Positions 17,301-26,045 of a stretch of 64,000 bases of DNA are shown here, piece by piece. A program made the position numbers and the translations under genes. The stretch is taken from positions 257,501 to 321,500 of the forward strand of contig NZ_JAVQLW010000001.1 in the NCBI RefSeq assembly GCF_031822435.1, in the 5' to 3' direction. Source of the stretch: Paracoccus sp. MBLB3053 (lineage in GTDB: Bacteria; Pseudomonadota; Alphaproteobacteria; Rhodobacterales; Rhodobacteraceae). Each line of letters opens with the position of its first letter. The stretch's first letter is position 1. The notes below the pieces were generated by a model. It saw only the letters and a program-made list of their open reading frames with translations. It did not search any database and was not told the origin of the DNA.

Positions 17301-18353
17301 ATGATGACGACACAAACCATTGTCGATTCGCGTCATATGCCACGTCAAGCTGATCCCTCATCCGGCCCCGCCGCACCCAGATTGCGCATCGGCTTTCTGC
17401 TGGCGCCACGTTTCACCCTTTCGGCCTTCGCGACGTTCGTGGACGTGCTGCGGCTTGCCGCCGACGATGGTGACGGTTCCCGACCGATCCGCTGCCGCTG
17501 GTCGGTGCTTTCCCCCGACATGGCGCCGATCCAATCGTCATGTGGCGTGCGCATCGAGCCGGACGAACGTTTGGGTGACCCCGGCCAATTCGATTACATC
17601 GTCACCGTCGGAGGGCTCATCGAGGGCAGCCCGGGCCTTTCGCCCGAACATGGCGCGTTCCTGCGCAAGGCGGCGGCGCAGAAGGTCGCTCTAGCCGGAC
17701 TGTGCACGGGTGTCTTCGCCATGGCCCGTCTTGGGCTGATGGACGGCTATCGTTGCTGCGTAAGCTGGTTTCACCATCAGGACTTTCTCGCGGAATTCGA
17801 ACTGATGCATCCCGTGTCGGACCAGATATTCGTGGTGGATCGCGATCGGCTCAGCTGCTCGGGCGGGGTCAGCGCCGCACATCTCGCGGCCTTTCTCGTC
17901 GATCGCCACCTCGGCCGTGCCGCCGCAAGAAAGAGTCTCTCGATCCTGATGATCGACGAACCGATGGAGGGCGACCGGCCGCAACCCGGATTGCCGCTGG
18001 AACTGAATGCGCGCGATCCGATCGTGCGTCGCGCTCTCCTTGCCATGCAGCAGAACCTCCATGCGCCGCTTTCGGTCGCGCGCATCGCAAAGGATCTGGG
18101 AATCGGACGTCGCAAGCTCGAGCGGCATTTCAGCGCCGATATCGGCGTCCCTCCGGCTGATGCCTCGATCCGGATAAGGCTCGCCCAAGCCAAGATGCTG
18201 TTGTCGCGCAGCGAACGGACCGTCACCCGCATCGCCGAGGAAACCGGTTTCTGCGACGCCTCGCACCTGATCCGCGTCTTCCGGGAAAACATGGGCACTA
18301 CCCCGGATCTTTGGCGGCAGGAGCATGCCGGGCAGGAAGTCGCCCAGATTTAG
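17301..18353 (+). CDS. GlxA-type AraC-family transcriptional regulator
   Basis: A 350-residue regulator with an N-terminal DJ-1/PfpI-like (glutamine amidotransferase-like) domain at about 30-200, including AGLCTGVFAMARLGLMDG, where the nucleophile elbow of that fold lies. The C-terminal AraC helix-turn-helix pair (about 245-345) has SVARIAKDLGIGRRKLERHF and VTRIAEETGFCDASHLIRVF. Relatives respond to quaternary amines, arginine or similar metabolites (GbdR, CdhR, ArgR of Pseudomonas). The ligand and target here cannot be told; adjacent genes are an AI-2E transporter and a His-rich secreted protein. Confidence 0.88.
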   Translation: MMTTQTIVDSRHMPRQADPSSGPAAPRLRIGFLLAPRFTLSAFATFVDVLRLAADDGDGSRPIRCRWSVLSPDMAPIQSSCGVRIEPDERLGDPGQFDYIVTVGGLIEGSPGLSPEHGAFLRKAAAQKVALAGLCTGVFAMARLGLMDGYRCCVSWFHHQDFLAEFELMHPVSDQIFVVDRDRLSCSGGVSAAHLAAFLVDRHLGRAAARKSLSILMIDEPMEGDRPQPGLPLELNARDPIVRRALLAMQQNLHAPLSVARIAKDLGIGRRKLERHFSADIGVPPADASIRIRLAQAKMLLSRSERTVTRIAEETGFCDASHLIRVFRENMGTTPDLWRQEHAGQEVAQI

Positions 18354-18484
18354 CCAAGGCTTTCCGCCGGTTGCGGCAAGAACCTGCCATCGCTCATGCG
18401 GGCAGCGGATCGGCTCTTGCTGTTCTGACTGCATGGCTGCAATCAGCCAGCCAAGATGACACATCCCCTTTCGGATAGACAAAT

Positions 18485-18949
18485 ATGAACTTTCGCCAGA
18501 TCGGCCTCGCCCTGATGATTTCGGCTCTTGCTGCCACCGCAGCCAGCGCCGAATCCCATTGGAAAGATTGGCGCCACGACAACCATCGCAATCATGACCA
18601 TCATCGCGGCGATCGGCGGCACGATGACCGTCACGACCGCGATCACCACCGGCACGATTCGAAAGACAGGCACCGCTCGGCGAAAGTGGTCCACTGTCCG
18701 CCCGGCCTGGTCTGGAAGGGGCCAAGCTGCGTGCCGCCGGGACAGGCCCGCAAGTACCGCGCCCAGCGGATCGGCGATCGCTTCGATGCTCGGGACTATT
18801 ACCGGATCCAGAACCCGGGCCGCTACGATCTGGGCACGAACAATAGCGCGTGGAGCTATTACAGCAACGACAACCAGGTCTATCAGGTCGATTCGAAGAC
18901 CCAGAAGATCATGTCCGTCATCAGCCTGATGCAGATGATGAACCGGTAG
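18485..18949 (+). CDS. Secreted histidine-rich RcnB-like protein
   Basis: A 154-residue exported protein. Residues 1-22 form a Sec signal peptide ending in AASAE. Residues about 24-66 are a charged low-complexity region with 12 histidines alternating with Asp and Arg, suited to binding Ni, Co, Cu or Zn. VVHCPPGLVWKGPSCVPPGQARK gives a Cys pair that may form a disulfide, and the C-terminal part (YYRIQNPGRYDLG) resembles the RcnB/YhhA-like periplasmic family that influences metal efflux. Metal binding is inferred from composition. A strong terminator follows, so the gene is probably monocistronic. Confidence 0.75.
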   Translation: MNFRQIGLALMISALAATAASAESHWKDWRHDNHRNHDHHRGDRRHDDRHDRDHHRHDSKDRHRSAKVVHCPPGLVWKGPSCVPPGQARKYRAQRIGDRFDARDYYRIQNPGRYDLGTNNSAWSYYSNDNQVYQVDSKTQKIMSVISLMQMMNR

Positions 18950-18974
18950 GGACTCTCTCGTAAGAGCAACTGCA

Positions 18975-19003
18975 GGGCGGACTTCGGTCCGCCCATTTTT
19001 ATT
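18975..19003 (+). terminator. Rho-independent terminator with UUCG loop
   Basis: Perfect 8-bp stem GGGCGGAC / GTCCGCCC (18975-18982, 18987-18994) closed by a TTCG tetraloop and followed by ATTTTTATT, 26 bases after the His-rich gene. Confidence 0.92.
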
Positions 19004-19064
19004 CCGGGTTTGCATGCCGCAAACCGCCCCCATCCGGCCGTCGCACATCTTTGGGGAAAATATC

Positions 19065-19141
19065 TGGTGACCCCGACAGGACTTGAACCTGTAACCTGCC
19101 CCTTAGGAGGGGGCTGCTCTATCCAGTTGAGCCACGGGGCC
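19065..19141 (-). tRNA. tRNA-Arg (anticodon CCU)
   Basis: Minus-strand cloverleaf: acceptor GGCCCCG/CGGGGTC, D arm GCTC/GAGC, anticodon stem GCCCC/GGGGC with loop CTCCTAA (anticodon CCT, reads AGG), variable loop AGGTT, T arm ACAGG-TTCAAGT-CCTGT and discriminator A. The CCA end is encoded (19065-19067). Confidence 0.97.
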
Positions 19142-19237
19142 GCCGGTGATCCTTTTGCCCAAAGCCTCGGGGACTTGCAAGCTTGCCGCTGAATGGCAGA
19201 CGCGATAACGGTAACAAGATTGCGGCCTGGAACTCTC

Positions 19238-20257
19238 ATGAACACGAAAAGACCCCGTCGTCCTCTCACCTTGCGTGACGTGTCGGAAGCATCCGGCGTT
19301 TCGGAAATGACGGTCAGCCGCGTGCTGCGCAACCGGGGCGATGTCTCGGCCGCGACCCGCGAAAAGGTGCTGACCGCCGCGCGGACGCTGGGATATGTTC
19401 CCAACAAGATCGCCGGCGGCCTGGCCAGCCAGCGCGTGAACCTTGTCGCGGTCGTCATCCCTTCGCTGTCGAACATGGTCTTTCCCGACGTGCTTGGCGG
19501 CATTTCGGCCGAGCTTGACGACACCGGCCTGCAGCCCGTGATCGGCGTCACGCATTACAGCCCCTCACGCGAGGATGCGGTGCTTTACGACATGCTGTCA
19601 TGGCGGCCCTCGGGCGTCATCCTGGCCGGGCTCGAGCACAGCAAGGTCGCTCGCGCCATGCTTGACAATGCCGGGCTGCCGGTGGTCGAGATCATGGATA
19701 TCGACGGCGATCCGATCGACACGGCGGTCGGCATATCGCATCGGCGCGCCGGGGCCGACATGGCTGCCGAGATCCTGAAGGCGGGTTATCGCCGCATCGG
19801 ATTCATCGGCACGCACATGCCCGAAGACCACCGCGCAAGAAAGCGCCTTGCCGGCTTCGAGGACCACCTAGCGGAAGCGGGCCTTTCGCTCTCGGCGCGG
19901 GAATATTACCAGGGCGGATCATCGCTGCAGAAGGGTCGCGAGCTGACCGAGCGGATCCTGACACGCGAACCCGAGCTGGATTTCCTGTATTTCTCGAATG
20001 ACATGATCGGGGCGGGCGGACTGCTTTGGTGCCTCGAGCAGGGCTATGACATCCCCGGCAAGCTGGGTCTTGCAGGTTTCAACGCCGTCGACCTGCTGGA
20101 TGGTCTGCCGATGCGCCTTGCCACCACGGATGCCCGCCGGATCGAGATCGGCCGCCGCGCTGCCCGAATCGTTGCGGGAAAGGAAGCGGCACCCGAAAAC
20201 GGCATCGTCGCCCTTACCCCGACCTTCAGATCCGGCGACACCATCCGCAAGCTGTGA
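19238..20257 (+). CDS. LacI-family transcriptional regulator (GntR-like)
   Basis: A 339-residue sugar-type repressor. An N-terminal LacI helix-turn-helix (LRDVSEASGVSEMTVSRVLR) is followed by the hinge helix region VPNKIAGGLASQR and a periplasmic-binding-protein-like effector domain (IPSLSNMVFPDVL, GFIGTHMPEDHRARKR, LAGFNAVD). The pattern resembles regulators of gluconate or related sugar acids, but no sugar catabolic gene is adjacent, so target and effector are unknown. The start is set at the ATG before NTKRPRRP; an upstream ATG would extend it by 15 residues into the tRNA-proximal region. Confidence 0.88.
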   Translation: MNTKRPRRPLTLRDVSEASGVSEMTVSRVLRNRGDVSAATREKVLTAARTLGYVPNKIAGGLASQRVNLVAVVIPSLSNMVFPDVLGGISAELDDTGLQPVIGVTHYSPSREDAVLYDMLSWRPSGVILAGLEHSKVARAMLDNAGLPVVEIMDIDGDPIDTAVGISHRRAGADMAAEILKAGYRRIGFIGTHMPEDHRARKRLAGFEDHLAEAGLSLSAREYYQGGSSLQKGRELTERILTREPELDFLYFSNDMIGAGGLLWCLEQGYDIPGKLGLAGFNAVDLLDGLPMRLATTDARRIEIGRRAARIVAGKEAAPENGIVALTPTFRSGDTIRKL

Positions 20258-20316
20258 AACGGATAAGGGCGCGCCTCGCGGCACGCCCGAGTGCTGATGA
20301 GCAACCGCAACGACGC

Positions 20317-21120
20317 TCAGTCGAAATCGGGATAGAAAAGGCCTCCGGGCGAAAGCGTGAAAATCTCGCAGCCATCGGCCGTCACGCCGATCGAATGTTC
20401 GAACTGGGCCGAAAGCGATTTGTCGCGCGTAACTGCGGTCCAGTCATCGGCCAGGATCTTGGTCTCGGGACGACCGAGGTTCACCATTGGCTCGATAGTG
20501 AAGAACATGCCCTCTTCCAGAACCGGGCCTTTGCCCGGACGCCCGAAATGCAGCACGTTCGGCGGCGCGTGGAACACCCGGCCCAGCCCGTGGCCGCAGA
20601 AATCGCGCACCACCGACATGCGATTCGCCTCGACATAGCTCTGGATGGCGTGGCCGATATCGCCGAAAGTGGCGCCGGGCCGAACCGCTTCGATGCCCTT
20701 CATCAGGCTGTCATGGGTAACCTGGATCAGCCGCTTTGATTTCACGCTGGGCCTGCCCGCGACATACATGCGCGAGCTGTCGCCAAACCATCCATCCTGA
20801 ATCACCGTCACGTCGATGTTCAGGATGTCGCCTTCCGACAGCAGCTTCTCGCCGGGAATGCCGTGGCAGACGACATGGTTCACGCTGATGCAGCTTGCGT
20901 GCTGATAGCCGCGATAGCCGATGGTGGCGCTTGTGCAGCCAAGCTCCTCGACCCGGTTGCGGATGAAATCATCCAGCGCCCCCGTCGTGGCACCGGGTTG
21001 GACAAGCGGCCCCACCTCGTCCAGGATCTGCGCCGCCAGTCGTCCGGCCGCGCGCATGCCCTCGAAGTCCTGAGGCTCATGGATACGGATACCCTCGCGG
21101 GTCTGGCGTGCGTCGTTCAT
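20317..21120 (-). CDS. map: Methionine aminopeptidase type I
   Basis: Removes the N-terminal methionine from nascent proteins with small second residues. The 267-residue protein has the pita-bread metalloprotease ligands in order: VNHVVCHGIPG (His of the substrate pocket), ILNIDVTVIQDGWFGDSSRM (two metal-binding Asp), CGHGLGRVFH (His), TIEPMV (Glu) and a C-terminal SAQFEHSIGV (Glu). Length fits a type I enzyme with a short N-terminal extension. It is divergent from the CinA-like gene. Confidence 0.96.
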   Translation of the reverse strand: MNDARQTREGIRIHEPQDFEGMRAAGRLAAQILDEVGPLVQPGATTGALDDFIRNRVEELGCTSATIGYRGYQHASCISVNHVVCHGIPGEKLLSEGDILNIDVTVIQDGWFGDSSRMYVAGRPSVKSKRLIQVTHDSLMKGIEAVRPGATFGDIGHAIQSYVEANRMSVVRDFCGHGLGRVFHAPPNVLHFGRPGKGPVLEEGMFFTIEPMVNLGRPETKILADDWTAVTRDKSLSAQFEHSIGVTADGCEIFTLSPGGLFYPDFD

Positions 21121-21231
21121 CTTGTCCTCATGCTTGCTTGATCAACAGATAGTCCCGTGCGGCCACTTGTTCCAGTCCCGCAGCCGGACCTATAGATTGA
21201 TCCGAGAAAATGAACGCCGCAGGAGCGTCCC

Positions 21232-21972
21232 ATGCATTCCGACAATCCCACCGCCGCCATTCTCGTCATTGGCGACGAGATACTTTCCGGCCGCACGCGC
21301 GAGGGCAATGCCCATCACCTTGCGGGCGTGCTCTCCGCGACCGGATTCGATCTGCGCGAAATCCGCGTCGTGTCCGACGACAATGCGCAGATCGTGGCGG
21401 CGATCCGCGCCTTGGACAAAAGCCTGGGTGGCGCCTACGACCTGCTGTTCACCTCGGGCGGGATCGGACCGACCCATGACGACATCACCGCCGATGCCGT
21501 GGCCGAGGCACATGGAACGACGGTCGAAATCCACCCCGAGGCGCGCGCCATTCTTCAGGCCCGCTGCGAGCGGATGGGAACCGAACTGACCGAGAATCGC
21601 CTGCGCATGGCGCGTGTCCCGGTTGGCGCCAAGTTGATCGACAATGCCGTCTCGGGGGCACCCGGTTTCTCGATCGGCAATACCCATGTCATGGCGGGCG
21701 TGCCCGAGGTGTTTCGCGGCATGGTCGCCTGGCTAGTTCCGCAGCTTCCCGGTGGGCGGCCGGTCAAGTCGGACACGATCGAGGTGCGTCGCGGCGAAAG
21801 CGACGTGGCCGAAGAACTCAAGGCCGTGGCCGAGGATTTCCCGGATCTGTCGCTGGGCTCCTATCCGTTCCAGGACCCGACGGGCTGGGGCACCAACCTT
21901 GTTGTCCGCGGACTCGACATGGTTCGGGTGACCGAGGCGATGGCCGCGCTGAAGCAGAGGCTCGATCTTTGA
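21232..21972 (+). CDS. CinA-like molybdopterin-binding domain protein
   Basis: A 246-residue protein of the competence/damage-inducible CinA N-terminal (MoaB/MogA-like, COG1058) family. It has AILVIGDEILSGRTREGN and FTSGGIGPTHDDITADAVAEA, the two signature loops, but lacks the C-terminal deamidase domain of full-length CinA. In other organisms the domain has ADP-ribose or FAD pyrophosphatase activity linked to cofactor repair; the role here is inferred. It overlaps the next gene by 4 bases (TTGA), so the two are translationally coupled. Confidence 0.88.
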   Translation: MHSDNPTAAILVIGDEILSGRTREGNAHHLAGVLSATGFDLREIRVVSDDNAQIVAAIRALDKSLGGAYDLLFTSGGIGPTHDDITADAVAEAHGTTVEIHPEARAILQARCERMGTELTENRLRMARVPVGAKLIDNAVSGAPGFSIGNTHVMAGVPEVFRGMVAWLVPQLPGGRPVKSDTIEVRRGESDVAEELKAVAEDFPDLSLGSYPFQDPTGWGTNLVVRGLDMVRVTEAMAALKQRLDL

Positions 21973-22688
21973 TCCCTTCTGACGTCGCGCTTTCCTTCGC
22001 CTTCGAGGCGACCTGGCCGGCGGCGGAAACCGTTGACACGGGCGCCCTTCGAAGCGGGCGCGGCCTGGGTGCCGGAGGGCGCGTCAGTTCGAGCATCGCC
22101 TTGCGCCCCGACTGGGACGAAGCCCAGATCGGGGCGGCCGAGGATGTCCATCGACGCTGGGGACAGCGCCCGATGTTCCGGCTGCCCGACTGCGACGAGG
22201 ACCTGCGCGGGGCCCTGATGCGGCGTGGTTATCAGCGCGAAACGCCGACCGCGATCCTGGCGGCCGAATGCGCTGCGCTGGTCGCCGACCTTCCCGAGAT
22301 GACGGCGATCGCCGTCTGGCCGCCACTTGCGATCCAGCGCGACCTTTGGGCTGCCGGCAATATCGGCCCGGCACGCCAGGCCGTCATGGATCGCGTGCCC
22401 GGCCCCAGGACCTCGATCATCGGCCGCATCGACGATCGCGCCGCGGGAGCGGCTTTCGTGGCGCTTGCAGGCTCGGTCGCGATGATCCACGGGATCGAGG
22501 TTGCGTCGCAATTCCGACGCCGCGGGCTCGCGGGCTGGATGATCCGCAAGGCCGCCCGATGGGCGCAGGAAAACGGCGCCACCCGCCTGGGACTGGCGGT
22601 CAGCCGCAGCAATGCCGGTGCACGTGCGGTCTATGACCGTTTGGGCTTTCACGAATTGGGCAGCTACGCCTATTGGGCGCGGGACTAG
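21969..22688 (+). CDS. GNAT-family N-acetyltransferase
   Basis: A 239-residue protein with a C-terminal GNAT fold. GIEVASQFRRRGLAGWMIRKA is the acetyl-CoA pyrophosphate-binding motif (RxxGxA type), and LGLAVSRSNAGARAVYDRLGF is the following motif B with its conserved Asn-Tyr. The N-terminal 100 residues are less conserved, suggesting a two-lobed enzyme. The apparent start is a TTG overlapping the TGA of the CinA-like gene, with CAGAGG upstream. The acceptor substrate is not predictable. The gene ends 4 bases before the convergent small gene. Confidence 0.8.
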   Translation: MIPSDVALSFAFEATWPAAETVDTGALRSGRGLGAGGRVSSSIALRPDWDEAQIGAAEDVHRRWGQRPMFRLPDCDEDLRGALMRRGYQRETPTAILAAECAALVADLPEMTAIAVWPPLAIQRDLWAAGNIGPARQAVMDRVPGPRTSIIGRIDDRAAGAAFVALAGSVAMIHGIEVASQFRRRGLAGWMIRKAARWAQENGATRLGLAVSRSNAGARAVYDRLGFHELGSYAYWARD

Positions 22689-22692
22689 ACGC

Positions 22693-23073
22693 TCAGCCTG
22701 TCGCGAGCCTGCGGAGTTCCTTCTTGAGAAGCTCCAATTCGCTCCGCATCAGATGAAGCTCGGCCCGCAGATCCTCGTCCACCAGCGTTCCCGCCGCAAG
22801 GTTGAGGCTTGCCAGGTGCACGGCGCCCGGTTGCAGGGCTTCTCCATCCTTGCCGGCATCTTCGATAAGCAGGAAGCTCTGGACACCGTCCGAGAGCTTC
22901 TCGGGCGGGATGGCTACGGCGACGCGCCACGTGCCGCGATCCCCTCGGGTCACCCGCGCGTCCCCTACACGCGCACCGGAATGAACCAGCACAAGGCGCG
23001 TCGGCGCGGCTTCGCGGGTCAGAACTCCCTGCCAGATCCCGCTTTTCAGTCCCAGGGATTCGAAGTCAGACAT
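22693..23073 (-). CDS. Uncharacterised 126-residue protein
   Basis: I do not recognise this family with confidence. The product starts MSDFESLGLKSGIWQG. It has several beta-rich stretches (TRLVLVHSGARVGDARV, GTWRVAVAIPPEKL) and ends in a predicted coiled coil (ELHLMRSELELLKKELRRL). No signal peptide or membrane segment is visible. The ATG chosen is 10 bases after the upstream gene; a longer reading would overlap that gene. It is cotranscribed with the gene at 23084-23872, which suggests a joint role. Confidence 0.65.
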   Translation of the reverse strand: MSDFESLGLKSGIWQGVLTREAAPTRLVLVHSGARVGDARVTRGDRGTWRVAVAIPPEKLSDGVQSFLLIEDAGKDGEALQPGAVHLASLNLAAGTLVDEDLRAELHLMRSELELLKKELRRLATG

Positions 23074-23083
23074 CACGGCCTTC

Positions 23084-23872
23084 CTAGAATTCGGCCCGCA
23101 GGTGGCGGGAAATAAACAGTTCGCGGATCTCGACCGCATTCATGGCAGGTGAATCGAAGATCAGGTCGAGCCAGATCTTTTCCAGCCGTTTCTCGTTCAT
23201 CTCGGTATAGGCAAGGTCGAACTCGATGACCTGCTGGCTGGCAAGACCGGGTTCGATCGTCCCGAACTCCTTCACCAATTCATCGGTATTCGGTCCATGC
23301 CCGATATTCAGCCGCGAGTAGATTTTCATCGGCCGCTCGATCAGGGCCGATACTTCAAGGCGCAGGATGTGGTTCCGCGTCAGCCCGTCCAGTGCCTCGG
23401 TCGGAAGGTCGATCGAAACCGAAAGGAAGTTCCCCGCAAAGCTGAAGACCTCGAGCCGCATGCAATAGGGTGACAGATCCGTGGCGCGGGGGCTGGGAAG
23501 TTGTTCAAGAACCATGCTCGGTTCGGGGCAATCGTGCCAAAGCGCGGCGCGATCCCCCAACCGGGTGCCCGGAGCGGGCGCGGCGATCCCGCGCGGAGAG
23601 ATCTGGCCAGCCATGAAGCCCGGTCGCCAGCGCCAATCGGTGCCGCCCGGCAAATGCAGCGCATCAAGCGCCACGCGCGACACCGCCGCCTTGCGATCGC
23701 CGCGCATGAAGAACCTGTTCAGGCTCGCGCGCAGCAGATGGGCCTCCTGCGTCAGCCTGCGAATCCGTGGCGGAGCCATGAACTCGACTTCTTCGGCGAT
23801 TTCAGCCCATTGGCGAAGTGCCCTTTGCCTGGTCTTACGATCGAGCCATTTGCTGGGTCGGACCGCCATCAT
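23084..23872 (-). CDS. Uncharacterised protein, likely DUF6478
   Basis: A 262-residue cytoplasmic protein that I believe belongs to the Rhodobacterales family DUF6478, though the name is from memory. An Arg/Lys-rich N-terminal helix region (SKWLDRKTRQRALRQW) is followed by a mixed alpha/beta body with GTDWRWRPGFMAG, NHILRLEVSALIERP and LIFDSPAMNAVEIRELF, resembling a sugar-binding-like beta sandwich. No catalytic motif is evident. It lies between ilvD and the 126-residue gene on the same strand, 12 bases after the ilvD stop, so it is probably cotranscribed. Confidence 0.7.
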   Translation of the reverse strand: MMAVRPSKWLDRKTRQRALRQWAEIAEEVEFMAPPRIRRLTQEAHLLRASLNRFFMRGDRKAAVSRVALDALHLPGGTDWRWRPGFMAGQISPRGIAAPAPGTRLGDRAALWHDCPEPSMVLEQLPSPRATDLSPYCMRLEVFSFAGNFLSVSIDLPTEALDGLTRNHILRLEVSALIERPMKIYSRLNIGHGPNTDELVKEFGTIEPGLASQQVIEFDLAYTEMNEKRLEKIWLDLIFDSPAMNAVEIRELFISRHLRAEF

Positions 23873-23884
23873 GCTGCCCCGTTC

Positions 23885-25618
23885 TTATTGATCCATATAA
23901 ACATGCGTTTCCTCGGCGGCTCCGGGATGGGTGACGGCGCCAAAACGCGCCTTGCCGACGAGTTTCGAATATTTCCACAATGCCCCCGAGGCATAATCCG
24001 TCATGCGCGGTCCCGTCCAGTCGGCACGGCGACGGGCAAGCTCATCTTCGGGAAGCGCCACGGAAATTTCGCCTTTCGGGGCATCGATGGTGATCATATC
24101 GCCATCACGCAGAAAGGCGATCGGGCCGCCATGCGCCGCTTCGGGTCCGACATGTCCGACGCAGAACCCACGCGTCGCGCCCGAAAAGCGCCCATCGGTG
24201 ATCAGCGCAACCTTCTTGCCCATGCCCTGCCCCGACAGCGCCGCTGTGGTGGCCAGCATCTCGCGCATCCCGGGACCGCCCGCCGGGCCTTCGTTGCGAA
24301 TGACGATGACATCCCCCTCGCGGTAGTCGCGACGGGTCACGGCTGCGAAGGCGTCCTCTTCGCATTCGAAAACCCGCGCCGGGCCGGTGAACACCTGCGC
24401 TTCGGGCGGCATGCCCGCGACCTTCACAATGGCGCCGTCAGGCGCGAGGTTGCCCTTCAGCCCCACCACGCCGCCGGTCTTCGAAAGCGGGTTCGCGACG
24501 GAATGGATCACCTTGCCGTCGATCTCGCGATCGACCAGATCCAGCTCTTCTCCGATCGTGCGTCCCGACGCGGTGATGCACTCTTCATGAATCAACCCGG
24601 CCTTTCGCAACTCGCGCATCACGACCGGCACGCCCCCCGCCTCGAAAAGATCCTTCGCGACGTAATCCCCGCCCGGCCGAAGGTTCACGAAATAGGGCGT
24701 GTCGCGGAAGATGTCGCAGACATCAAACAGGTCGAAGGTCAGCCCCGCCTCATGCGCGATCGCGGGCAGATGCAGCCCGGCATTGGTCGACCCGCCGGTG
24801 CAGGCCACGACGCGGGCGGCGTTTTCCAGCGACTTCAGCGTGACCACGTCCCGGGCGCGGATGTTTCGCTCGATCAGGGTCATCACGGCCTCGCCCGACG
24901 CAAGCCCGTATTGGTCGCGGCTTTCATAGGGCGCGGGCGCGCCCGAACTGTTCATCAGCGCCAGCCCGATCGCCTCCGAGACGCACGCCATCGTGTTAGC
25001 GGTATATTGCCCGCCACAGGCACCCGCAGACGGGCATGCGACGCGCTCGAGGATCTCCAGCTCGGCGTCGGACATGTTGCCCGCCGCATGCTGACCGACC
25101 GCCTCGAAGACATCCTGCACGACGACGTCCTTGCCGTTCAGCTTGCCCGGCAGAATCGAACCGCCGTAGATGAAGACCGAAGGCACATTGAGCCGCACCA
25201 TTGCCATCATCATGCCGGGCAGGGACTTGTCGCAACCGGCCAGTCCCACCAGCGCGTCGTAGCAATGGCCGCGCATCGTCAACTCGACCGTATCCGCGAT
25301 CCAGTCCCGCGAGGCGAGCGAACTGCGCATCCCCTCATGTCCCATCGCGATCCCGTCGGTCACCGTGATCGTGGTGAATTCGCGCGGACAGCCGCCCCCC
25401 TTCTTGACGCCCTGCTTGACCGATTGCGCCTGACGGGCCAGCGCGATGTTGCAAGGCGCAGCCTCGTTCCAGCAGGTCGCGACACCGACCCAGGGCGAAT
25501 GGATCTCGGCCTCGGAGATGCCCATTGCGTAGAAATAGGAGCGGTGCGGCGCGCGCGACGGACCTTCGGTCACATGGCGACTGGGAAGTCGCGACTTGTC
25601 GAAACGATCGTTCTTCAA
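23885..25618 (-). CDS. ilvD: Dihydroxy-acid dehydratase
   Basis: Fe-S dehydratase of branched-chain amino-acid synthesis, converting 2,3-dihydroxy-isovalerate and -methylvalerate to the 2-keto acids. The 577-residue protein has the IlvD/Edd cysteines in [21 protein letters not shown] and [16 protein letters not shown], the metal and substrate loops, and [11 protein letters not shown] plus [15 protein letters not shown] near the C-terminus. Translation most likely starts at a TTG ([14 protein letters not shown]), because GGAGGAG lies 6 bases upstream. An in-frame GTG seven codons earlier would place that site inside the gene. Confidence 0.96.
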   Translation of the reverse strand: MKNDRFDKSRLPSRHVTEGPSRAPHRSYFYAMGISEAEIHSPWVGVATCWNEAAPCNIALARQAQSVKQGVKKGGGCPREFTTITVTDGIAMGHEGMRSSLASRDWIADTVELTMRGHCYDALVGLAGCDKSLPGMMMAMVRLNVPSVFIYGGSILPGKLNGKDVVVQDVFEAVGQHAAGNMSDAELEILERVACPSAGACGGQYTANTMACVSEAIGLALMNSSGAPAPYESRDQYGLASGEAVMTLIERNIRARDVVTLKSLENAARVVACTGGSTNAGLHLPAIAHEAGLTFDLFDVCDIFRDTPYFVNLRPGGDYVAKDLFEAGGVPVVMRELRKAGLIHEECITASGRTIGEELDLVDREIDGKVIHSVANPLSKTGGVVGLKGNLAPDGAIVKVAGMPPEAQVFTGPARVFECEEDAFAAVTRRDYREGDVIVIRNEGPAGGPGMREMLATTAALSGQGMGKKVALITDGRFSGATRGFCVGHVGPEAAHGGPIAFLRDGDMITIDAPKGEISVALPEDELARRRADWTGPRMTDYASGALWKYSKLVGKARFGAVTHPGAAEETHVYMDQ

Positions 25619-25709
25619 GGCTCTCTCCTCCGACAGCACATTGGTAGGGCCTGCAGGGCCAAGGGGGCAAGGGCCGTGCGGGAATCCTTCGAACCTTGCC
25701 TTTCGCCTT

Positions 25710-26033
25710 TCAGTCCACGGCCTGGCTCAGCCTTGCCGCCATGATCAGATCATTCAGCGTCACGCCTTTGGCCGAATGCGTGGTGAACGTGATTCGCGCC
25801 CAGCCCCAGCCAAAGGCGATATCGGGATGATGCCGCGCCTCCTCGGCCTGCCATGCCGCGAGATTGGCCAGTTGGGCGGCCTGGCGGAATGTCTTGAAAT
25901 GCCATTCGCGCTCGATCGCGTTGCCATCGGCAACGAGGTTCCATCCAGGAAGCGTCTCGAGCTGCTGCCGTATTTCCTCCTCTCCGATCACGGACGCACC
26001 GTCGATGATCGTTTCATCCGCCAATCCGGCCAT
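25710..26033 (-). CDS. phhB: 4a-hydroxytetrahydrobiopterin dehydratase
   Basis: Pterin-4a-carbinolamine dehydratase of 107 residues that regenerates pterin cofactor after aromatic hydroxylation. The family motif [11 protein letters not shown] holds the paired catalytic histidines, and [15 protein letters not shown] is the conserved C-terminal helix. No phenylalanine hydroxylase gene is adjacent, so it may act in general pterin or folate repair. It lies 12 bases after the cardiolipin synthase stop on the same strand. Confidence 0.92.
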   Translation of the reverse strand: MAGLADETIIDGASVIGEEEIRQQLETLPGWNLVADGNAIEREWHFKTFRQAAQLANLAAWQAEEARHHPDIAFGWGWARITFTTHSAKGVTLNDLIMAARLSQAVD

Positions 26034-26045
26034 TTCATCCTCTCC

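Noticed and set aside
19010..19192. Small plus-strand frame encoding PTGLEPVTCPLGGGC
   Set aside because: This peptide is the translated complement of tRNA-Arg, a common spurious annotation.
23501..25744. A 747-codon plus-strand frame opposite ilvD
   Set aside because: Antisense to a complete, highly conserved IlvD; low-complexity translation.
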